A stretch of 5,743 nt of DNA. Origin: Bacillota bacterium (GTDB taxonomy: Bacteria > Bacillota > Bacilli > Bacillales > Bacillaceae_J). Both the position numbers and the translations under genes were made by a program. Shown here piece after piece: positions 1 through 5,033 of this stretch. Position 1 is the first letter of the stretch. Each line of letters begins with the position of its first letter. A model generated the notes under the pieces. It searched no databases, had not been told where the DNA came from, and saw only the letters and a list, made by a program, of their open reading frames with translations. The stretch covers positions 1 through 5,743 of the forward strand of contig JAEWMK010000107.1 of NCBI GenBank assembly GCA_023457235.1. Reading direction: 5' to 3'.

Positions 1-314
1 TCATGTGTTTGAAATTCAATTTTTTTAATATCTTCGATTGCATGCTCAAGCAGGTTCAATAGGTCTGGTTCATTTAATGTTTCAAATTTGGACTTGAATT
101 CTTGATAAATTTTTTCTGTTGCTGCGTCAAATTCACTGCGGTTCATGACATCATTATTAACTTCCATCATAATAAGGGTCAGCAGTTTATTTCGTACATT
201 TGTGTAATTATCTAATTGAGCTCCTGCTCCATCTGTTTGAACAGCGGTTGTTAGTTTTTTGCCTGTTTCTGAATTTATATATGTTACTCTTTTTTCGTTC
301 ACATTTTCTTCCAT
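1..314 (-). CDS. Small cytosolic protein of unknown function (C-terminus beyond the window)
   Basis: I do not recognise this protein. An uninterrupted reading frame starts with ATG at 314-312 and runs leftward off the edge after 104 complete codons. The start is supported by GAGGT at 325-321, about 7 bases upstream, and by a TATAAT box further up. The visible product begins MEENVNEKRVTYINSETGKK. It is hydrophilic and acidic, with many Glu, Asp, Asn and Lys. There is no signal peptide, membrane segment, cysteine pair or obvious catalytic motif. Residues 60-104 look largely helical, with regular hydrophobic positions (FDAATEKIYQEFKSKF, then LLNLLEHAIEDI), which would fit a small helical bundle or protein-protein interface. 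It is transcribed away from the YjiH-family gene and shares a 182-base intergenic region with it. Lacking the C-terminus and any recognised domain, I assign no function. I am fairly sure it is a real gene because the frame is open and has a plausible ribosome binding site and promoter. Confidence 0.72.
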   Translation of the reverse strand, partial: MEENVNEKRVTYINSETGKKLTTAVQTDGAGAQLDNYTNVRNKLLTLIMMEVNNDVMNRSEFDAATEKIYQEFKSKFETLNEPDLLNLLEHAIEDIKKIEFQTH

Positions 315-342
315 TGTTCGACCTCATTTCTGCTTTTTCTCA

Positions 343-371
343 ATTATACAAATTTTTAACAAATTCCGAAA
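343..371 (-). promoter_or_regulatory. Candidate sigma-A promoter of the leftward small gene
   Basis: On the minus strand a perfect TATAAT lies at 348-343. With a 16-base spacer the -35 would be TTCGGA at 370-365, which matches TTGACA at only three positions. The -35 is therefore weak. Transcription would start near 336, giving a leader of about 20 bases before the ATG at 314. The weak -35 overlaps one copy of the AATTCCGAA repeat described separately. Confidence 0.45.
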
Positions 372-441
372 GCGAAAACGTTTTTATTCCTTATTAGATG
401 AAAAAATTGGAACATACTAAATAAGAGTTGGCAATTCCGAA
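362..441. repeat. Pair of 9-bp direct repeats AATTCCGAA, one in each divergent promoter
   Basis: AATTCCGAA occurs exactly at 362-370 and again at 433-441, 71 bases apart in the same orientation. The right copy belongs to a perfect 5-1-5 palindrome (AATTC-C-GAATT, 433-443) that sits between the -35 and -10 of the rightward promoter. The left copy overlaps the weak -35 of the leftward promoter. The placement suggests a shared operator, but 9-bp repeats in AT-rich DNA can arise by chance, and no regulator is identified. Confidence 0.35.
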
Positions 442-456
442 TTTGTGCATTAAAAT
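428..456 (+). promoter_or_regulatory. Sigma-A promoter of the YjiH-family gene
   Basis: TTGGCA at 428-433 (five of six matches to TTGACA) is followed after exactly 17 bases by TAAAAT at 451-456 (five of six matches to TATAAT). Transcription would start near 463, about 34 bases before the TTG start codon. The spacing and both hexamers are good, so this is the best-supported promoter in the window. Confidence 0.65.
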
Positions 457-483
457 AACCTTTGGCTTATAAATATAAATTGA

Positions 484-490
484 AAAGGTG
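484..490 (+). promoter_or_regulatory. Ribosome binding site that fixes the TTG start of the YjiH-family gene
   Basis: AAAGGTG at 484-490 is complementary to the end of Bacillus 16S rRNA and lies 6 bases before TTG at 497. The in-frame GTG at 488-490 is part of this Shine-Dalgarno sequence, and the bases before it (AAATTGA) offer no ribosome site of their own, so the longest frame starting at 488 is unlikely to be the true one. Confidence 0.6.
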
Positions 491-496
491 AATGCA

Positions 497-1864
497 TTGC
501 AACAGGTTACAACTAGAGAAAGCAAGAAATATACAACAAAAGAAATCATGAAATTCCTTATTCCTTCCTTAATAGGAATTTTCTTATTCATTATTCCTAT
601 AAAAAGTAATGGTGAAATGACGATCCCGATTGCTATTTTATCAGGATCTATTCAAAGCCTATTAGGCACCCACCTACCCGCGATTATGATGGTGATTATT
701 AAAATAACTTTAATTGGAACTATAATCGCAAAACTTTTCAAGCCTGCGTTTCTCAAAAGGCACCCATTTTTCAAAAATCTATTTGATGTACCAGTCGTTT
801 GGGCCATAACTAGAGTGATTGGCGGCATCTTTGCCTTTTTAGTTTATTTTCAAATGGGTCCTGAGTTTATTTGGTCGGAGAGTACAGGAGGTTTGCTGTT
901 AAACGATTTGCTTCCGATATTATTTTCTGTATTTTTATTTGCGGGGTTGTTTTTGCCCTTGCTTTTGAATTTTGGACTGCTTGAATTTTTCGGGGCTCTA
1001 TTTACAAAAGTGATGCGACCAATATTTAAGCTTCCTGGTAGATCGTCGATTGACTGTATTGCCTCCTGGCTCGGTGATGGGACGATTGGGGTGCTTTTAA
1101 CGAGTAAGCAGTATGAGGATGGCTTTTATACGAAAAGGGAAGCCGCTGTGATTGGGACAACCTTTTCTGTTGTTTCGATTACATTTTGTTTAGTCGTTAT
1201 TTCACAGGTTAACCTTGGGTCTATGTTTGTACCTTTTTATGTTACGGTTACGTTTTCCGGACTTGTAGCAGCATTTATTTGCCCACGAATCCCACCGCTT
1301 TCCCGGAAACCTGATACGTTTTATATGGACAAGAAAAATGAAGTATCTGAGGTAATCCCTAAAGGCTACACACCTTTTAATTGGGGGGTGAAGCTCGCTG
1401 TTGATCGGGCAGAAGATAATCAAGGCTTTATCGCTTTTATAAAAGAAGGGCTAAAAAATATTCTTGATATGTGGATGGGTGTTGCCCCTATTGTTATGGC
1501 GTTCGGTTCACTTGCCCTAATACTCGCGGAATATACACCGATTTTTCAATGGACCGGGATGCCGTTTATCCCATTGCTCGAGTTAATGCAGGTTCCGGAA
1601 GCAAAAGCTGCTGCGGAAACACTAGTTGTTGGTTTTGCCGATATGTTTCTTCCTTCTGTTATCGGCTCTGGAATCGAAAGCGATATGACGAGATTTATTG
1701 TGGCCTGTACTTCGGTTACCCAGCTGATCTATATGTCTGAAGTGGGCGGTCTGTTGCTTGGATCTAAAATTCCGGTTACGTTCTTGGATTTATTTGTGAT
1801 TTTTCTAGAAAGAACTCTTATTACGTTGCCGATTATTGTATTGGCTGCACATTTCATCTTTTAA
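497..1864 (+). CDS. YjiH-family membrane protein with two GATE (nucleoside-recognition-like) domains
   Basis: This is a polytopic inner-membrane protein of 455 residues from the TTG start, probably a transporter of unknown substrate. Hydrophobic segments (approximate, from the TTG) lie at 20-35, 62-79, 100-118, 137-160, 218-238, 243-262, 325-345 and 427-452. Two GATE-like parts are visible. The first, about 137-240, contains GRSSIDCIASWLGDGTIGVL and a following KREAAVIG. The second, about 325-430, contains VVGFADMFLPSVIGSGIES and YMSEVGGLLLGSKIP. A hydrophilic linker at about 264-315 joins them. In E. coli, as I recall, yjiH and yjiG are two shorter neighbouring genes beside iadA (isoaspartyl dipeptidase); the present protein may combine both, which is inference. 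The gene has its own promoter, converges on aspA and shares a terminator with it. Its position next to aspartate genes hints at a related substrate but does not show one. The family call is fairly sure; the function is not. Confidence 0.82.
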   Translation: MQQVTTRESKKYTTKEIMKFLIPSLIGIFLFIIPIKSNGEMTIPIAILSGSIQSLLGTHLPAIMMVIIKITLIGTIIAKLFKPAFLKRHPFFKNLFDVPVVWAITRVIGGIFAFLVYFQMGPEFIWSESTGGLLLNDLLPILFSVFLFAGLFLPLLLNFGLLEFFGALFTKVMRPIFKLPGRSSIDCIASWLGDGTIGVLLTSKQYEDGFYTKREAAVIGTTFSVVSITFCLVVISQVNLGSMFVPFYVTVTFSGLVAAFICPRIPPLSRKPDTFYMDKKNEVSEVIPKGYTPFNWGVKLAVDRAEDNQGFIAFIKEGLKNILDMWMGVAPIVMAFGSLALILAEYTPIFQWTGMPFIPLLELMQVPEAKAAAETLVVGFADMFLPSVIGSGIESDMTRFIVACTSVTQLIYMSEVGGLLLGSKIPVTFLDLFVIFLERTLITLPIIVLAAHFIF

Positions 1865-1867
1865 AAA

Positions 1868-1896
1868 CAAAAGCCGGCTCAAGGAGCCGGCTTTTG
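1868..1896. terminator. Bidirectional intrinsic terminator between the YjiH-family gene and aspA
   Basis: The arms CAAAAGCCGGCTC (1868-1880) and GAGCCGGCTTTTG (1884-1896) are perfect inverted complements of 13 bp around a 3-base loop, AAG. The GC-rich core is followed by TTTT on the plus strand, and on the minus strand by TTTTGTTTTT. It therefore can end transcripts from both sides. It starts four bases after the YjiH-family stop and ends three bases from the aspA stop. Confidence 0.93.
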
Positions 1897-1898
1897 CA

Positions 1899-3365
1899 TT
1901 ATCTATTTGTCACTAATTCTTTGTTATTATTTTCTTTTTGCTTTTTTTCAATTAATTCTTTACCTGCAATTCCAGGATGTGTCATTTCAAATGGCTGTAA
2001 AATAATGTCTAGTTCTTCAGCTGTTAATACGCCACGTTCCAGAACGATTTCTCTAACTGGACGTTTTGTTGCAATTGCTTCTTTTGCAATAGAAGCTGCT
2101 GTTTCATAACCAACATGTGGGTTAATCGCTGTAATAACACCAACGCTATTATCAACATAGTCTTGCATTCTTTCTTTATTAGCAGTAATACCGCTTAAGC
2201 AATGTTCACGGAATACAGTAAATACATTTGTCATAACTTTAATGGATTGTAATAGATTAAAGACAACGACTGGCTCCATTACGTTTAATTCGAATTGACC
2301 TGCTTCACAAGCCATCATAATTGTTAAATCATTACCTACAACTTGGAATGCGCTTTGATTTAAAACTTCAGCCATTACAGGGTTTACTTTACCCGGCATG
2401 ATAGATGAACCTGGTTGACGTGCAGGTAAGTTAATTTCTCCAAAACCACATCGTGGACCCGAAGCCATCATTCTTAAATCATTCGCTACTTTTGACATAT
2501 TCATCATGCAAGTTTTCAATGCTGCTGAAACTTCAAGGTAACAATCTGTATTTTGAGTGCCGTCTACAAGATTTTGTACTCCCTTGATTGGTTGTCCACT
2601 AAACTCAGCAAGATAGTCAACAACTTTTTCGATATAAACAGGGTCAGCGTTTAATCCAGTTCCTACTGCTGTAGCACCCATATTTACTTCATATAAGTTT
2701 TCTCGTGTTCTGCTAATACGAGTAATATCTCTGCGAAGCAACTGTGCATAAGCTGCAAATTCTTGCCCTAAACGAACCGGCACAGCGTCTTGCAAGTGAG
2801 TGCGGCCCATTTTGATGATGTCATCAAATTCTTCAGCCTTTCTTAAAAACTCAGCATGTAACTCTTCCATTACAAGCAATAATCTATTTAAAGTTGACAG
2901 TGTTGAAAGATGGATAGCAGTTGGGAACGAGTCATTCGTTGATTGCGCCATATTTACATGGGAATTTGGGCTGATTACTTTGTAATTACCTTTTTCCTCA
3001 CCGATCATTTCTAGGGCACGGTTAGCAATGACTTCGTTTGTATTCATATTAATGGATGTTCCTGCTCCACCTTGGATTGGATCAACAATGAACTCTCCAT
3101 GTAATTTTCCTTCAAGAATTTCATCTGCAGCTTTTACAATCGCTTCCGCAATTTTAGCATCCAATTGGCCAATCGCACTGTTAGCTAACGCAGCACTTTT
3201 CTTAACGACGGCCATTGCTTTAATTAGAGCTTCATCTATTACGTATCCTGTAATTGGAAAGTTCTCAATTGCACGCATTGTTTGAACTCCATAATATGCT
3301 TCTTTAGGTACTTCCTTTTCTCCAAGAAAATCTTTTTCTATACGAAATTGTTCATTCTTGTTCAT
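1899..3365 (-). CDS. aspA: Aspartate ammonia-lyase (aspartase)
   Basis: This cytosolic enzyme reversibly deaminates L-aspartate to fumarate and ammonium. The 488-residue product covers the whole aspartase/fumarase fold and is slightly longer than the usual 470-480 because of a polar C-terminal tail (KKQKENNNKELVTNR). The family signature GSSIMPGKVNP lies at 319-329 and carries the catalytic serine (S320) with K326 and N328. Other expected active-site residues are visible: T103 in GAGTSINMN, S142-T143-N144 in QSTNDSF, and T189-H190 in GRTHLQDA. The GTSINMNTNEVIANRA form is typical of aspartase; class II fumarases usually have GSGTQSNMN there. The ATG at 3365 has GGGAGAGG 7-10 bases upstream. 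It follows the dcu transporter on the same strand with a 150-base gap, so it may be expressed from the dcu promoter, from its own, or from both. Bacillus subtilis calls its counterpart AnsB. All key residues appear intact, so an active enzyme is expected. Confidence 0.96.
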   Translation of the reverse strand: MNKNEQFRIEKDFLGEKEVPKEAYYGVQTMRAIENFPITGYVIDEALIKAMAVVKKSAALANSAIGQLDAKIAEAIVKAADEILEGKLHGEFIVDPIQGGAGTSINMNTNEVIANRALEMIGEEKGNYKVISPNSHVNMAQSTNDSFPTAIHLSTLSTLNRLLLVMEELHAEFLRKAEEFDDIIKMGRTHLQDAVPVRLGQEFAAYAQLLRRDITRISRTRENLYEVNMGATAVGTGLNADPVYIEKVVDYLAEFSGQPIKGVQNLVDGTQNTDCYLEVSAALKTCMMNMSKVANDLRMMASGPRCGFGEINLPARQPGSSIMPGKVNPVMAEVLNQSAFQVVGNDLTIMMACEAGQFELNVMEPVVVFNLLQSIKVMTNVFTVFREHCLSGITANKERMQDYVDNSVGVITAINPHVGYETAASIAKEAIATKRPVREIVLERGVLTAEELDIILQPFEMTHPGIAGKELIEKKQKENNNKELVTNR

Positions 3366-3394
3366 TAAAGGTCCTCTCCCTTAATTTATTTATA

Positions 3395-3437
3395 ATTATA
3401 ACTTTAATATATTGGAAGCAATTTCAACTCCATTATA
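3395..3437 (-). promoter_or_regulatory. Possible aspA-proximal promoter region (TATAAT boxes without a good -35)
   Basis: Reading the minus strand, perfect TATAAT hexamers occur at 3437-3432 and 3400-3395. Neither has a convincing TTGACA at 16-18 bases upstream. TTGAAA at 3427-3422 lies 21 bases from the second box, too far. The -35 position of the first box falls inside the AT-rich inverted repeat centred near 3458, which would suit a regulator-dependent promoter. TATAAT is easily met by chance in this AT-rich gap, so the evidence is weak. Confidence 0.25.
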
Positions 3438-3444
3438 CTCTTAA

Positions 3445-3471
3445 TAAATTTATAATCTAGTTATAAATTTA
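3445..3471. repeat. Perfect 11-bp AT-rich inverted repeat in the dcu-aspA gap
   Basis: TAAATTTATAA (3445-3455) and TTATAAATTTA (3461-3471) are exact inverted complements separated by TCTAG. The arms contain no G or C, so as an RNA hairpin it would be weak. A length of 11 bp with no mismatch, lying where a -35 for a TATAAT at 3437-3432 would be, is more like a DNA operator for a dimeric regulator. No regulator can be named. Confidence 0.5.
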
Positions 3472-3478
3472 AGTTTAA

Positions 3479-3507
3479 ATTTTCAATCATTGCCGACAAT
3501 TGAAAAT
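3479..3507 (-). terminator. Weak hairpin just after the dcu stop codon, possible partial terminator or processing site
   Basis: ATTTTCAAT and ATTGAAAAT (3507-3499 and 3487-3479 on the minus strand) form a perfect 9-bp stem with an 11-base loop, starting 8 bases after the dcu stop. On the minus strand it is followed by TTTAAAC, not a long T run, and the stem has only two G-C pairs. If it acts, it would be a leaky terminator or a stabilising 3' end that lowers aspA relative to dcu. An alternative ATTG/CAAT inner stem competes with it. Confidence 0.3.
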
Positions 3508-3515
3508 ATATTTAT

Positions 3516-4829
3516 TTAAAATACGAATGTACTTATGATCATACCGATCACGATTGCACCAATTGTTGCCACTAATCCAGGGACCATGAAACTATGGTTC
3601 AAAATATATTTACCAATTCTTGTTGTTCCTGTTCTATCAAAGTTAATCGCAGCAACAACTGTTGGATAGTTCGGAATAAAGAAGTATCCATTAACGGCTG
3701 GGAACATCGCAATTAATAATGCTGGGTTGATTCCTAAAGTTACTCCCAGCGGCATTAATGTACGAACTGTAGCTGCTTGGCTATATAACAAGATTGATAA
3801 AGCAAATAAAGCAACTGCGAATAACCATGGTGCGGATGTTACTAAACCAGCAATGGAGCTATTAATCAATTCGGCGTTTCCTTTAAAGAATGTATCCCCC
3901 ATCCAAGCGATACCAAAAATCGCAACTACAGCAGCTGCACCGGCTTTAAAGACGCTGCCTGAAACAATTTCGTCTACATTTGGTTTACAGAAAATAATAA
4001 TAAGGGCTGCTATCGTTAACATCACAATTTCGATTGAAGCCGGCATTCCCATCCGGGTAAGTACTCCATCCACTTCCCAAGCTGGTCTTAACTTCTCGAA
4101 TGAACCAAGGAGAACTACGAATACAGCCGCTAATAAGAACAAGATAACGGATAACTTTGCGCCTTTTTGTGGAACAAAAGCTTTTTTATCCTGTTTAATT
4201 GGAGCTAGTCCTTCTTCCAAACGTTTTAAATAAATCGGATCATCCGGAAGCTCTTTACCCATTTTGCTAACAACAAATGCACCAATCATACATGCAATAA
4301 AAGTAGATGGTAAACAGATAATTAATATATCAAGTAAAGTTACTTTAAAATCAGCTAAGAGTGCAAGAAGTGCCACTGTTGCTGCAGAGATTGGACTTGC
4401 TGTGATCGCTTGTTGAGAAGCAATAACGGCAATTGACATCGGTCTTTCAGGTCTAACACCTGATTCCCTTGAAACCTCGGCAATAACTGGTAAAACGGAA
4501 TAAGCTACATGCCCTGTTCCGGCACACAATGTAAATAAATAAGTAATAATAGGTGCCATAAAGGTAATTCTCTTCGGATTTTTTCTTAATGCCTTTTCTG
4601 CTATATAAACAAGAAAGTCCATTCCACCTGATGCTTGTAATGCTCCCGCTGCCGTAATAACAGCTAAAATCATTAACATCACATCAATTGGAGCTGACGT
4701 TGGTTCTAATCCAAATACAAATACTAGAATCGCAAGTCCTACACCACCCATAACCCCTAGGCCTAATCCACCAAGCCTTGCACCGACGAAAATACATGCT
4801 AATAGAATGAAAAATTGAACCCAAAACAT
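3516..4829 (-). CDS. Dcu-family C4-dicarboxylate transporter (DcuA/DcuB type)
   Basis: This inner-membrane carrier takes up or exchanges aspartate, fumarate, malate and succinate. The 437-residue product is full length (E. coli DcuA and DcuB are about 433 and 446). It is hydrophobic throughout, apart from a polar loop at about 190-225. Visible family motifs are GARLGGLGLG (16-25), CAGTGHVAYSVLPVIAEV (102-119), RPERPM (126-131), AITASPISAA (141-150), DDPIYLKRLEEGL (196-208), SQAAT (350-354) and FDRTGTTRIGK (397-407). The N-terminal third reads more like DcuB, while DDPIYLKRLEEGL and ITASPISAA read more like DcuA, so I give no A or B symbol. ATG at 4829 is chosen because GGAGGG (4842-4837) lies 7 bases upstream; a longer frame from TTG at 4844 would start inside that ribosome site. 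It precedes aspA, its natural metabolic partner, and is divergent from the sensor kinase. Confidence 0.93.
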   Translation of the reverse strand: MFWVQFFILLACIFVGARLGGLGLGVMGGVGLAILVFVFGLEPTSAPIDVMLMILAVITAAGALQASGGMDFLVYIAEKALRKNPKRITFMAPIITYLFTLCAGTGHVAYSVLPVIAEVSRESGVRPERPMSIAVIASQQAITASPISAATVALLALLADFKVTLLDILIICLPSTFIACMIGAFVVSKMGKELPDDPIYLKRLEEGLAPIKQDKKAFVPQKGAKLSVILFLLAAVFVVLLGSFEKLRPAWEVDGVLTRMGMPASIEIVMLTIAALIIIFCKPNVDEIVSGSVFKAGAAAVVAIFGIAWMGDTFFKGNAELINSSIAGLVTSAPWLFAVALFALSILLYSQAATVRTLMPLGVTLGINPALLIAMFPAVNGYFFIPNYPTVVAAINFDRTGTTRIGKYILNHSFMVPGLVATIGAIVIGMIISTFVF

Positions 4830-4836
4830 AATCTTT

Positions 4837-4842
4837 CCCTCC
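4837..4842 (-). promoter_or_regulatory. Ribosome binding site that fixes the dcu start at 4829
   Basis: On the minus strand GGAGGG at 4842-4837 lies 7 bases before ATG at 4829-4827. The in-frame TTG at 4844-4842 overlaps this sequence and has no ribosome site before it, so the extra five residues (MEGKI) are very probably not translated. Confidence 0.8.
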
Positions 4843-4881
4843 AATCGTTTGGATTTTTTAAATAAATGTATTAATTATTCC

Positions 4882-4889
4882 TATATATA
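4882..4889 (-). promoter_or_regulatory. Candidate -10 region of the dcu(-aspA) promoter, without a recognisable -35
   Basis: On the minus strand TTATATATAG contains two overlapping TATATA hexamers (4889-4884 and 4887-4882), each five of six to TATAAT. The matching -35 positions (TCTGTA or TGTAGG) do not resemble TTGACA. They coincide with the TTTTGT/TTCTGT direct repeat. A good -10 with a poor -35 covered by a regulator site is the usual look of an activator-dependent promoter. An alternative -10 is TAGTAT at 4899-4894. Confidence 0.4.
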
Positions 4890-4907
4890 AAAGATACTAA
4901 CAGCCCT

Positions 4908-4923
4908 ACAGAAAACTACAAAA
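4908..4923 (-). promoter_or_regulatory. GlnL-like response-regulator binding site (direct repeat TTTTGT-N4-TTCTGT)
   Basis: On the minus strand TTTTGT (4923-4918), AGTT, TTCTGT (4913-4908) matches the TTTTGT-N4-TTTTGT site reported for B. subtilis GlnL at 11 of 12 positions. The half sites are 10 bases apart, about one helical turn. A second, poorer pair lies upstream: TTTTGT at 4951-4946 and TCATGT at 4940-4935. The pairs together span 44 bases between dcu and a GlnK-like kinase. The match to a known site is seen; binding is inferred. Confidence 0.5.
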
Positions 4924-4942
4924 AGAATCAATTTACATGAAC

Positions 4943-4971
4943 TGTACAAAAAAATGTCATATTTCTATAAT
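4943..4971 (+). promoter_or_regulatory. Candidate upstream promoter of the sensor kinase gene
   Basis: TGTACA at 4943-4948 (four of six to TTGACA) is followed after 17 bases by a perfect TATAAT at 4966-4971. Transcription would start near 4978. Its -35 overlaps the outer TTTTGT half site (minus strand, 4951-4946), so a regulator bound there could repress or tune this promoter. Confidence 0.4.
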
Positions 4972-4976
4972 CAAAG

Positions 4977-5006
4977 TTGACAATATACACTTAAAATAGA
5001 CATAAA
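4977..5006 (+). promoter_or_regulatory. Candidate proximal promoter of the sensor kinase gene
   Basis: A perfect TTGACA at 4977-4982 is followed after 18 bases by CATAAA at 5001-5006, four of six to TATAAT. Transcription would start near 5013, leaving about 20 bases of leader that include the ribosome site AAGGA at 5021-5025. The strong -35 is convincing but the -10 is poor. Confidence 0.4.
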
Positions 5007-5033
5007 TGGTAGAAATAAAGAAGGACGTATGGG

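Noticed and set aside
367..380. cre-like (CcpA) sequence CGAAAGCGAAAACG between the divergent genes
   Set aside because: It keeps the central CG and several flanking positions but misses three of the ten constrained positions of the TGWNANCGNTNWCA consensus, including both ends. Too weak to annotate.
360..445. CodY-box reading of the AATTCCGAA repeats
   Set aside because: Only the TTCNGAA core fits; roughly 7-8 of the 15 positions of AATTTTCWGAAAATT match at either copy, below what I would accept.
488..496. GTG at 488 as start of the YjiH-family protein (three more residues)
   Set aside because: The GTG lies inside the AAAGGTG ribosome site and has no such site upstream of it; TTG at 497 has ideal spacing. 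The difference is only three residues, so some doubt remains.
492..551. 19-codon leader peptide from ATG 492, whose TGA overlaps an in-frame ATG at 548 of the YjiH-family gene
   Set aside because: The overlap looks like translational coupling, but the ATG at 492 is only one base from the end of AAAGGTG, too close for efficient initiation, and the residues between 497 and 548 look like a normal N-terminus.
1202..1740. Further open frames inside the YjiH-family gene on both strands
   Set aside because: They lie within a long, well-supported membrane protein frame and have no ribosome sites or recognisable product.
3727..4233. 168-codon open frame on the plus strand opposite dcu
   Set aside because: It is antisense to the strongly supported Dcu coding region; its length reflects the codon composition of the opposite strand, and its sequence resembles no protein.
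4830..5033. Sigma-54 promoter for dcu
   Set aside because: No TGGCAC-N5-TTGCA-like pair with the invariant GG and GC was found in the divergent region on either strand.
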